Source: Chloroflexota bacterium (GTDB taxonomy: Bacteria; Chloroflexota; FW602-bin22; JACPRP01). Taken from it: a stretch of DNA of 64,000 nucleotides. The DNA lies in the NCBI GenBank assembly GCA_016210495.1, contig JACQUC010000252.1, forward strand, positions 15,727 through 79,726, written 5' to 3'. Under the pieces are notes generated by a model. It was not told the origin of the DNA. It was given only the letters and a program-made list of their open reading frames with translations, and did no database searches. The translations under genes were made by a program, and so were the position numbers. Positions 56,444 to 64,000 of this stretch are shown piece after piece. Every line of letters begins with the position of its first letter. The stretch's first letter is position 1.

Positions 56444-59400
56444 TTACTGTGTCATGTAGCGGATAGCTAGTAGGTTGGTAAGAGCTGTCCCTGCGCCATT
56501 GCACAGATACTGTTGCGCCAACGTGCCTGAGGCATTTTCCACACCCACAGTTGAGGAGCCCGTATTGCTGATTCTAAGATACTGTAGCGTTATGGAGTGA
56601 TCGCTCCGCAGTACGATTTCGAAAGTCTCATAGTCGGAGGAACCGAATCTCTTTACCGAGTACCACTCAATGACGAAGGTGCCGCTGTCGATCTGCTTGA
56701 CGTACACGTTGCCGTTGCCCCCGCCGGATGGTAAGAGGTCATCCCAGAGGGCATAAATGGCGTTGTTAGGTGAACTCGTGCTCGCGATGCAACTGTTGCT
56801 GAGAGTGCTGTAGCCCGACCCAAAGCTAACGAACCCGTTGGACGACACATACAGCCCGGAGTAAGTGTTGCCATAGAAGTTGAAGGCAAACGGCAAGGCC
56901 ACATATTGATACGTATCGTCGCCCTGCGCCACTATGGTGCCGCCGTTGGTGGTATCAAGCCAGGCGAAGGACGCCTGCCCCACGCTTTGACCTATGAAAG
57001 GGAGATAGACAAAGCCGGGCTCGACGAAATTGACGGTTATACTCTGTCCCGCCGTTCCTGAGAGATCGACAGACGTGCCCCGGCCAACATACTGGTCATT
57101 GACGTAGATGACATAGCTCCGCGTCGAGTCGACGTTCAGCGTATAACTGCCGGGCGTCAATCCCCTCATTCCGTAGTATCCATTGCTGTCGGTGGCGTAG
57201 CGCGGCGTTTCATAACCGCTCATGTATAGAATTGCGTTGGGGACCGCGCGGCCGTAGACGCTGAATACCCTACCTTGCACCGTGGTGCCCAATTGTAACG
57301 AAGCATTTCGGGTGCTCGTCTGTCCTGCCGCGACCGAAACCGACAGCACTTGTGGGATGAGATTCGACGTTGGCGGTGGGATGACGTTGACCACGTAGCT
57401 ACCCGGCGAAAGCCCCTGGAGCAAATACTGGCCGTTACTCGCCGTGGCGACGGTGGCAAGGTCCGGGCCAATCAGCTCAACCCGGGCACCGGCGACCGTC
57501 TGCCCACCAGAGCCAATCACAGTGCCAGAAACGCCGCCGGAAGCTAAGCTGGCAATACTGATCGTGCTCAGCAATGCACCGGCTGAGTTGAAGATCTTTA
57601 CTGTGCTGGCATTATGGTAATAGGGGAGATTCAGAGCAAAAGTCGCGCTGGACAAATAGGTGGGGCCAGTATAGCCGGGCTCCCCGTAAATGTACCTGGG
57701 ATTGCCAAACGCAAACTCGCCCAGCACCTGGTCGGCCGAAGAAAGCAGTCTGGCCACGTAATCAGTGCCATCATCCAATTGGTTTGGTGGCGCGTCCTTG
57801 ACGCGCGCAGTCCGGTTCACAGAGAATCCGGAGTCGGACAGAGTAAGGTTAAGATGCGTGGTGTTGTTGGACAGGGGCTCGGCTAACGGGCGTGCAGATG
57901 CGTTGGCCACGGTGCTAATGTTGCTCAGTCGCCAATTGATTCTGCGTGAGGCAGGGACGCCCCAGCCGTTGGCGAAGTGCGTACCGTCCGCCATAATGTA
58001 ACTTGTGTTGCCGAGCTTCCACCAGTCGCCCTGGAAGTCTGTGAACTTGGAGCAGTCGTCAGGATTCCAGCCAGCGTTGGCCGCGTCGGCCCTGCACCCA
58101 TCCCGGGTTGCCCAGATGTTAGCGTGAGGGTTCGGCTGGAAATAAGTAGTGGTGCTGCCGCTATACTCGTCGGCAAGGCCGAATAGCCCGTGGCCGCTCT
58201 CGTGAATGAAAGACCTTCCGATAGGGCCCTCTGCAGAATAGATGTTGGGCCGGCGCCCAACTGAAGAACTGTCGTTGATCTCCTCATTATGGAAAACAAC
58301 AAACGCGTCCGCAAAAGCGCAGTCCTTCTCGAGGTCCGTGGGCAGAGAGCTTCTCGGGCCAGTGCTGCCCTCGCTGGCATTGCCCTGGTCGCGCGTGTAA
58401 TAGAAATTGAACTTATCAAGGTTGTCGGTGACTGGGCTCTTGCCGCCGAGGCGTTGGTCGATCTGGGCATTGATGTGTCCCCTGAGCGTAGGCAGCCAGG
58501 AGTCGACGCTTTGAGCTGAGCCGTAATCCGTGTCAGGTACGAAGACGACGTCCAGCCGCCGTGAAGCATCCCCTTGCGTTCGGCCCTCGAGGGGAATGCA
58601 TCGTGGCAGCACGTTGATCGGAACCTCCTTCATCACTTCATACTTGTCCAGTGTAGGCCAATCGGGGTCACTATTGTCGCAAGAGCCCCTGGATGCCTGT
58701 CCGACCACCCTCACTGTGTAAACCACCTGCCCAGCTGGTGCGTTGGGAGAAGGAGGGGGCTTAGGAATGTTAACCTGTAGGTTGAGGGTGTGAGCTCCTG
58801 TGGAAACGAACTGGCAACTAGAGGCAACAAGTTGCCAGTCTTGACCCTCGTAGCGACCGTAGGCGCGAAAGCGATACTTGGGACAGTACAGGGTGGCTTG
58901 ATAAGACACTGTAAGAGTTACCTGCGTTGGAGCTTGAACCGGCACAGTGGGTCCCCGGACATCGAAGTTGGTCATGTATGATTGAACTAAGAAGTTCGCA
59001 AGGCTTACAAGTTTGCCATCGGTTCCCGCAATATGATCCAGGAACTGGCCGAACGCTCGTAGCTTTGCATCATCCCCACCAACAATCGAACCATGGATCG
59101 CAACAATGAGCGGATCATTGCTCCGCTGCTGTTCAGCATATTTCTGGAGGAGGTACCACAAGTAGTCCTGGGGATACCTCGAGAGTGCAAAAACGCGGCG
59201 GTCGTCAAGCACTACGGTTTGCGAGCCGTCTTGAATGTCCGAAATAGGCATCGTCCAAAAACCGGTTTGCATCGGGTAGGGGAAGGTGACCTTCCCGACG
59301 CTCAGAGCATATGGGCATTGGCAGCGGAACTTGTCGTTGCAAGGGAATACGTCGCTTATCGACCGCATGCCCAATCGCTGGAGTTGCTCCAAAGTATCAG

Positions 59401-59923
59401 TGTTCCACTGGAAGTCCTGAGGCTTCCAGTCCAGGACCTGTTCGGGGTGGCGAACTGCCGCCCGCACCGACTGAATGGAGCGCTCCAGAGCACTTCGCTG
59501 TTGCTCGGGGCCGAGCCCGCTGACGGACGAGGTTTGCGACACGCCGACGACGGCGATCTGGTGACCCTCTCGCTCGATCTCCCGGACTGCGTCGGGATCC
59601 GCTAAGGCGAAGGCCGGGCTCACGAACACTGTTGTGCGCCAGTTTGCATCGCGCGCTCGTATTGCCGCCAGGATCTTTTCGACTCCGACCTTCTCAGACG
59701 GCGCTTCGAGATGAAGTTGAATGTTGACCTCAACCGGCCGTGCAGCACCGCCGACGGCAGTGCCCGCGTCAGATGCGACGCTCGCGCCGCCTCAGGTGGC
59801 GGGGCCCTGGCGCGCAAGACCGTTCTGTGCCAACGCCACTTCGGCGGGCCGCGCTTGCGGTTGCGAGGTGAGAAATAGTACGGCCAATGCCAGGACCGCC
59901 AGCCTGAAAGGTCTTTTGTTCAT
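56444..59923 (-). pseudogene. Secreted M64-like metallopeptidase, interrupted by an in-frame TGA
   Basis: An ATG at 59923 (AGGAG six bases upstream) starts a signal peptide (RPFRLAVLALAVLFL), but codon 44 (59794-59792) is TGA. The same frame then stays open for 1115 codons to 56444. Domains after the stop: a degenerate polysaccharide-deacetylase fold (VEVNIQLHLEAP to IHGSIVGG), a beta domain, an M64-like peptidase with HESGHGLFGLADEY (~574-587), two or three carboxypeptidase-regulatory-like repeats, and a C-terminal beta domain. It could be a nonsense mutation, an assembly error or stop readthrough. The frame is otherwise intact, so decay, if real, is recent. A secreted protease is likely if readthrough occurs. 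Confidence 0.75.
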
Positions 59924-59932
59924 CACTTGCTC

Positions 59933-60568
59933 CTAATGGATCACAAACGAGCTCGAGTACTCTTTGTTTGTCGATATGGAGTCCTCGGCCTTGTCCAAAC
60001 CGTAGATGAAAGACACCCGGTAGGAGCCTGCAGTTGGAGGCTTTGGTGCGACAGTAGGCACGCCGATCGGCTCCAAGGGCCATTCGCAGATATTTCCTAA
60101 CCGCCATTCGGCGCGCAACGCTGACCCCGGCCTAAGCTCGGAGGGCTCCGGCCGTTCGTAGGCGATGAAGATGCATTTTTCACCTGCGGAGAGGGAGTCG
60201 GACACCGGAAGCGAGATGTTGACTTCGGACCAGCGGTCACCTGGCCCCATACGCTCCAGACTCCATATCCGGGGGCTGGCGAGGTACCAAACCGAGCGAT
60301 CAGTGTCGTTGCGAATCGCAATGACGACCGTCTCCACCAGGCTGTATTCACGGCGGTCAGTTGTTACAACAACCCCAGCTATTCTCGGAGTTGCGCTTAC
60401 GGCTATCCCAACTGGCGTAGGCGAAGTCGCTTGCAGAGACTGGGGCGCAGTTTTGGAGACGGCGCCCGGATTGGCACAGCCGTTGGCGACACCCGTCAAC
60501 AGAATGGCCACAATAGCGGTCAGGGCGACCTCGGATATCTGTTTGCACGCTTGGAGCTTATCAGGCAC
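59933..60568 (-). CDS. Probable lipoprotein with an Ig-like domain
   Basis: About 211 residues from GTG 60568 (the frame is open to 60697; the start is uncertain). A hydrophobic segment (ISEVALTAIVAILLTGVANGC) ends at a Cys that could be lipidated, though the lipobox is imperfect. Then comes a Ser/Thr/Pro-rich spacer and a beta-rich domain: VVVTTDRREYSLVETVVIAIRNDTDRSVWY, with SAGEKCIFIAYERPEP and GSYRVSFIYGLD, the pattern of BsuPI-type or Ig-like surface domains. It ends nine bases before the M64-like gene, so both are probably one operon for extracellular proteins. Confidence 0.7.
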   Translation of the reverse strand: MPDKLQACKQISEVALTAIVAILLTGVANGCANPGAVSKTAPQSLQATSPTPVGIAVSATPRIAGVVVTTDRREYSLVETVVIAIRNDTDRSVWYLASPRIWSLERMGPGDRWSEVNISLPVSDSLSAGEKCIFIAYERPEPSELRPGSALRAEWRLGNICEWPLEPIGVPTVAPKPPTAGSYRVSFIYGLDKAEDSISTNKEYSSSFVIH

Positions 60569-60900
60569 ACCAACCACTGCCGATTCTGAGACATCCCTGG
60601 TGCATTTCACTCTCCATGGTGCCGCGTGCCCTGCGCAGACATAAGTAGGCCAGGCGCTAGCCGCGCTTCTGTGCCCCGCAGGTAGCTGCACCCTCATTTG
60701 TTTGCTTTTCCTTCAACCATCCCGGCCCGGCCAAAAAGGAAGGAACTCCGGCGAGTAGGGCGCCTTTCGACTTCATTTCCCCTTACACCAAGCCCGCACC
60801 GGCCTACAGTCGGCGCTATGTGGGCAGCGGGCACTATGGTAGCATGCGGTCTCCAGCTTGTCAAGCCGCAAACCTCCTTTGTCCTCCTCCGTTGCCTAAC

Positions 60901-60930
60901 TTGCGTCCTGAGGGATAAACCTGCTATATT
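60901..60930 (+). promoter_or_regulatory. Promoter of the P1 peptidase gene
   Basis: TTGCGT (60901-60906), 18 bases, TATATT (60925-60930), 34 bases before the ATG. Confidence 0.55.
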
Positions 60931-60964
60931 CCCCGTTCGAGAATAGGCGGATCGACGGAAGCTC

Positions 60965-61945
60965 ATGCTAGACAGCATTACCGACATACCGGGGATCAAA
61001 GTAGGTCACTATACGGACTTGAAGGCCGCCACGGGCTGCACCGTCGTGCTGTGCCCGAAGGGTGCTGTAGCGGGCGTCGACGTAAGAGGCTCGGCCCCCG
61101 GAACGCGCGAGACCGACACGCTAAGGCCAATTAACGCGGTGTCGAGAGCGCACGCGGTGCTGCTTACCGGCGGCAGCGCGTTCGGGCTGGACGCGGCCGG
61201 CGGCGTGATGAAGTTCCTGGAGGAGGGTGGCTTCGGCTTCGACGTAGGGGTCGCCAGAGTGCCGATTGTGCCCGCGGCCGTGCTGCTGGACCTCTTCATT
61301 GGCAATCCGAAGGTGCGCCCCAACTTCGGGGACGGGTACAGGGCCTGCCTGGCGGCCAGCGATAATGAGGCGTCGGGGGGGAACGTCGGAGCGGGCACGG
61401 GCGCAACCGTGGGCAAGCTGTTGGGCCACGACCACATGATGAAGGGCGGTCTGGGCACGGCTAGCGCGCGGGTTGGGAAGAATATCATTGTTGGCGCCAT
61501 CGTCGCCGTCAACGCGTTTGGCGACGTAGTGGAACCGGCCACAGGGAAGATAATTGCCGGCGCACGCGCTTCAGGTGAACACCAATTCGCAAACACAATG
61601 GATTATCTAAGGAGTCACGCGGTAATCCCAGGTATTCCGCGGCGTGGCACTACGATTGGGGTGGTGGCGACGAATGCCTTGCTGGATAAAATCCAAGTCA
61701 ACAAGATCGCGCAGATGGCTCAGGACGGCCTGGCGCTGGCCGTGCGGCCGGTTCATATGATGTTTGACGGAGATACCATCTTTTCGTTGGCCACGGGGCA
61801 AGTGACGGAGAGGGTGGACGCGAGTGTGGTGGGGGCGGCCGCAGTCGAGATCACGGCGCGGGCCATCGTCAAGGCGGTAGTGGCAGCGGAAGAGCTTTGT
61901 GGGGTTCCTTCTGCTAGAGCTTTCGGCTACCAAATTCCTGCTTGA
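60965..61945 (+). CDS. P1-family aminopeptidase (DmpA-like)
   Basis: A 326-residue N-terminal-nucleophile-type peptidase. SITDIPGIKVGHYTD, then GVDVRGSAPGTRETD, LTGGSAFGLDAAGGVMKFLEE, GAGTGATVGKLLG, and RGTTIGVVATNALLDK, where the autoproteolysis and nucleophile residue (Ser in DmpA, Thr in this group) lies. Members are D-esterases/L-aminopeptidases or beta-peptidyl aminopeptidases; the precursor is cleaved into two chains. No signal peptide, so it is cytoplasmic. It stands alone with its own promoter. Confidence 0.92.
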   Translation: MLDSITDIPGIKVGHYTDLKAATGCTVVLCPKGAVAGVDVRGSAPGTRETDTLRPINAVSRAHAVLLTGGSAFGLDAAGGVMKFLEEGGFGFDVGVARVPIVPAAVLLDLFIGNPKVRPNFGDGYRACLAASDNEASGGNVGAGTGATVGKLLGHDHMMKGGLGTASARVGKNIIVGAIVAVNAFGDVVEPATGKIIAGARASGEHQFANTMDYLRSHAVIPGIPRRGTTIGVVATNALLDKIQVNKIAQMAQDGLALAVRPVHMMFDGDTIFSLATGQVTERVDASVVGAAAVEITARAIVKAVVAAEELCGVPSARAFGYQIPA

Positions 61946-61970
61946 CAAGGTGCTGGCCAGGCTATATACT
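61942..61970 (+). promoter_or_regulatory. Promoter of the small zinc-ribbon gene
   Basis: TTGACA (61942-61947) overlaps the stop codon of the P1 peptidase gene; 17 bases later is TATACT (61965-61970). Confidence 0.75.
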
Positions 61971-62027
61971 CGTGCCGCCGTAGATGCGGTTGGGTAACCG
62001 CAGGGCTGATGCGCGGGAGGCAGAAGG

Positions 62028-62324
62028 GTGGGGAACGACCAAGCCGACCATCACATTCTTAGCGGGGTTCGCTGTCCGACCTGCAAGGGACGCTTTTCTC
62101 TCCTGAAGTTCCTCGGCAAGAAGGGTAACCTGTACAAGGTGCTGGTTCACTGCAAGAACTGCGGCACGTACGGTATTGGTACGGCTAGCATCGGAGATGG
62201 ACCCAGTTTTAGTCCCCAAGTCGAAGCGCCCATGCCGCTGCCCGTCACAGCCGGGGATGTGCTCGACATGCACGAATTCCTCGAAGGCTTCGACGGCAAC
62301 TTCGCAGCGCTGTTTGCTAAGTAG
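62028..62324 (+). CDS. Small zinc-ribbon protein of unknown function
   Basis: A 98-residue protein with CPTC at ~16-19 and CKNC at ~42-45 (VRCPTCKGRF, VHCKNCGTYG), one zinc ribbon with a basic strand between, then an acidic tail with PLPVTAGDVLDMHEFLEGFDGNF, a helix like those that bind a larger partner. I do not recognise the family; similar short ribbons with this DVLDxHEFLExFDGDF tail seem to exist in Chloroflexota (recollection). GTG start at 62028; it faces the ABM gene, with two bases between the stops. Confidence 0.8.
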   Translation: MGNDQADHHILSGVRCPTCKGRFSLLKFLGKKGNLYKVLVHCKNCGTYGIGTASIGDGPSFSPQVEAPMPLPVTAGDVLDMHEFLEGFDGNFAALFAK

Positions 62325-62326
62325 TT

Positions 62327-62611
62327 TTACACCAGCTCGTAGAATAGAATGGGCTCGTGGGCGAGCAGGGTCTGGCGCTCCTTCGCCAGCGCAGCCCGCT
62401 CTTCGCCGCTTTTCCACTGTTCGTAGGCTTCGCGGCTCTCCCAGACCTGCACGAACATATACTCGGCAGGATCGGTAAGACTTCTGGCCAGAAGCTGTAC
62501 ATTCTGACCAGCCTTTCGGCGAACCCTTTCTTTGTCCTTCAGCCAGCGAATCGCCTCGTTGACCCTGCCGGGCTGAGGGATTATCCTCCTGACGATCATC
62601 AACTGCGACAT
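62327..62611 (-). CDS. ABM-domain (antibiotic biosynthesis monooxygenase-like) protein
   Basis: A 94-residue dimeric ferredoxin-like fold protein: MIVRRIIPQPGRVNEAIRWLKDKERVRRKAGQNVQLLARSLTDPAEYMFVQVWESREAYEQW. The alpha-beta barrel pattern matches ABM proteins, which include quinol monooxygenases and haem-degrading enzymes, but many have no known function. No haem-binding His is evident. ATG at 62611 behind GGAAG. It is convergent with the zinc-ribbon gene. Confidence 0.85.
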   Translation of the reverse strand: MSQLMIVRRIIPQPGRVNEAIRWLKDKERVRRKAGQNVQLLARSLTDPAEYMFVQVWESREAYEQWKSGEERAALAKERQTLLAHEPILFYELV

Positions 62612-62732
62612 ATGTTTCCTTCCACAGCAGCGCTAGACTTCCACTTCTAAGCATATCCAGATTCGTCGCCGTTGTCCAGCCCAAAACCTAGGTCCATAGT
62701 TCACGACGGATTGCAGCCTCTGCCCTACCCCA

Positions 62733-62760
62733 GGGCGGACAGCGGACGTCCGCCCCTACG
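62733..62760. repeat. Dispersed palindrome, stem GGGCGGAC/GTCCGCCC
   Basis: GGGCGGAC-AGCGGA-GTCCGCCCCTAC, 30 bases downstream of the rodA stop. Same loop as the copy at 5882. Confidence 0.75.
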
Positions 62761-62789
62761 CTCCACAATAGTCCGTACAAGTCCCTACG

Positions 62790-63893
62790 TCAGAACTCGA
62801 TTCTTTTGTGGCGCATCACGACACTCTCCAGGATGCCGATACAAATGAGTAACGCGATCATCGAGCTGCCGCCATAACTCATGAATGGCAGCGGCACGCC
62901 GGCGACGGGAAGCAGCCTGATGTTCATACCGACGTTTACAAACGTCTGAAAGGCCAACCAGGCCACAACGCCGGTAGCAATAAGCCTACCAAACGTATCG
63001 CTCGACAGGCCGACGACACGCAGGCAACGGAACAAGAGGAAAACTACGAGCGCGAAGAGCGCGAGAGCGCCCAGGAACCCCAACTCCTCCGCAAGGACCG
63101 AGAAGATGAAGTCGGCGTACTGAACCCGCAAGAAATGGAGCTGACTCTGTGTGCCGCTGGTAAGGCCTCTACCAAACATTCCGCCAGAGCCCACGGCGGT
63201 AAGCGCCTGAATGACATTGTAGCCAGCGCCTAACGGGTCGCTTTGAGGGTCAAGAAAGACCGCTAGCCTTGTTCTCATGTAGTCGTGCAAGCTCATCCAT
63301 AGAAGTGGCGCCATCAAGGCGGCGCACACACCAAGAATGAGCCAGTGCAGCGGCCGAACGCCGGACATAACAGCCATACCCACCCAGATCACGACCAGGA
63401 TGGTCGCCGTCCCCAGGTCCGGCTGGAGGAAGGTGAGGACGGCGGGCACCGCCACGATGAATAGCGAGACGATAACACAGCGCAGGCTGCGAATGTCGTC
63501 CTCGTGGTCGGCAAAGTACTTCGCCAAAGCGATGATGACGAGGAGCTTCGCCAACTCAGAGGGTTGAAGCGGGATTATGCCCAGGTCAATCCACCGCTGC
63601 GCACCGTGGGAGATGCGGCCCACCACTAGCACTATCACAAGCAAGCCACAGGCGGCTATATAGCACAGCTTAGCAACATTGCCGAGGATGCGGTAGTCGG
63701 TGGCGGTCATTAAGACCATTAGTGCGAAGCCCAGGAGGGCATAAAGACCCTGCCGGTAGACCATCTCCCCCACGGGATCACGCCGCTCGGGCAGGTAAGT
63801 AGCACTATAGATCATCAGCAGGCCATACGCTACCAGCACGAGGGTCGCGACGACGAGCAGTACATCAAAATGGCGCCAGATTCTTAGCTCCAC
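62790..63893 (-). CDS. rodA: Rod-shape peptidoglycan glycosyltransferase RodA
   Basis: A 367-residue SEDS-family protein with about ten transmembrane helices. YRQGLYALLGFALMVLM, GAQRWIDLGIIPLQPSELAKLLVIIALAKYF, FLQPDLGTATILVVIW and the C-terminal GVPLPFMSYGGSSMI are the SEDS signature, with the catalytic Asp expected in the large outer loop (around FLDPQSDPLGAGYNV). RodA polymerises glycan strands during cell elongation together with PBP2. The first helix region DVLLVVATLVLVAYGLLMIYSAT is like RodA rather than FtsW. GTG start at 63893. Neighbouring mre genes would lie beyond the window. Confidence 0.94.
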   Translation of the reverse strand: MELRIWRHFDVLLVVATLVLVAYGLLMIYSATYLPERRDPVGEMVYRQGLYALLGFALMVLMTATDYRILGNVAKLCYIAACGLLVIVLVVGRISHGAQRWIDLGIIPLQPSELAKLLVIIALAKYFADHEDDIRSLRCVIVSLFIVAVPAVLTFLQPDLGTATILVVIWVGMAVMSGVRPLHWLILGVCAALMAPLLWMSLHDYMRTRLAVFLDPQSDPLGAGYNVIQALTAVGSGGMFGRGLTSGTQSQLHFLRVQYADFIFSVLAEELGFLGALALFALVVFLLFRCLRVVGLSSDTFGRLIATGVVAWLAFQTFVNVGMNIRLLPVAGVPLPFMSYGGSSMIALLICIGILESVVMRHKRIEF

Positions 63894-63959
63894 TTGAGAC
63901 CCAGCCTGTCAATAGCTAGTATTCTTGGTGCGAAACGGCGGCCATGCCCGCCCCACCCC

Positions 63960-63985
63960 GGGCGGACAGAGACGTCCGCCCCTAC
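63960..63985. repeat. Dispersed palindrome, stem GGGCGGAC/GTCCGCCC
   Basis: GGGCGGAC-AGAGAC-GTCCGCCCCTAC near the window end; the last copy of the family. The rest of 63894-64000 shows no gene. Confidence 0.75.
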
Positions 63986-64000
63986 GGATGCCTCCCCGCC

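Noticed and set aside
59792..59794. TGA read as selenocysteine
   Set aside because: No SECIS-like hairpin is evident, and the site is in a linker after a signal peptide, not a redox motif.

Overview
The window looks like a chromosomal segment of an uncultured, GC-rich bacterium, most plausibly a member of the Chloroflexota (inference). Reasons: secreted proteins with long Thr-Pro tails, a threonyl-tRNA synthetase without a TGS domain behind a T-box leader, a 47-residue zinc-ribbon protein of the DUF5679 type, a separate zinc-ribbon protein, a 2-oxoacid:ferredoxin oxidoreductase beside full 2-oxoacid dehydrogenase complexes, and many short dispersed palindromes. No 16S rRNA or ribosomal operon is present to settle it. 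No phage, IS element, integrase or CRISPR array was seen.

Layout. 1-2.6 kb: the 5' part of a class V aminotransferase, a small nucleotidyltransferase pair, and rarA. 2.7-8.7 kb: a molybdenum/tungsten bis-MGD oxidoreductase operon (catalytic subunit, MoaD-like sulfur carrier, four-cluster ferredoxin, NrfD membrane subunit) and a zinc alcohol dehydrogenase. 8.9-14.2 kb: a receiver protein, a D,D-carboxypeptidase, two tRNA-Ser genes, and korAB. 14.2-20 kb: a DUF433/DUF5615 pair, thrS with T-box, tRNA-Val, an MscS-like channel, YjbQ and a metallophosphoesterase. 20-28.3 kb: thiL-tsaE-tsaB-rimI-polA-mutM and a convergent M16 peptidase. 28.4-33.9 kb: zinc-ribbon proteins, a HAD hydrolase, a strongly promoted structured RNA of unknown family, two membrane-associated proteins, hisI-hisG, nfu and a nitroreductase. 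33.9-37 kb: an accessory patch around tRNA-Arg with two copies of an unknown ~150-residue protein family, a broken DUF4258 gene next to DUF2283, and a NucS-like nuclease. 37-44.5 kb: a GT39-type membrane transferase and a 1486-residue Ig-repeat secreted protein with a membrane-anchored partner. 44.6-54.8 kb: two complete sets of 2-oxoacid dehydrogenase E1-alpha/E1-beta/E2 around one shared E3, followed by lipA and lipB, which make the lipoyl cofactor for both E2 proteins. 54.7-64 kb: coxS/coxM-like subunits without a large subunit, a large secreted M64-like metallopeptidase interrupted by an in-frame TGA, a lipoprotein, a P1 peptidase, a zinc-ribbon protein, an ABM-domain protein and RodA.

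The points most worth following up are: (1) the ~118-nt RNA at 30093-30211, with a consensus promoter, a closing helix of up to 18 bp that also forms the terminator, and three internal hairpins; (2) the palindrome family, whose GTAGGGGC/GCCCCTAC ends are kept while the stem sequence changes between copies, and which supplies the stop codons of yjbQ and hisG; (3) the unknown two-gene module and its truncated paralogue beside tRNA-Arg; (4) an 11-bp tandem duplication that removes the stop codon of the DUF433 gene; (5) the in-frame TGA between signal peptide and body of the M64-like protein. All promoter, terminator and RNA calls come from reading the sequence by eye; no database search or folding program was run.
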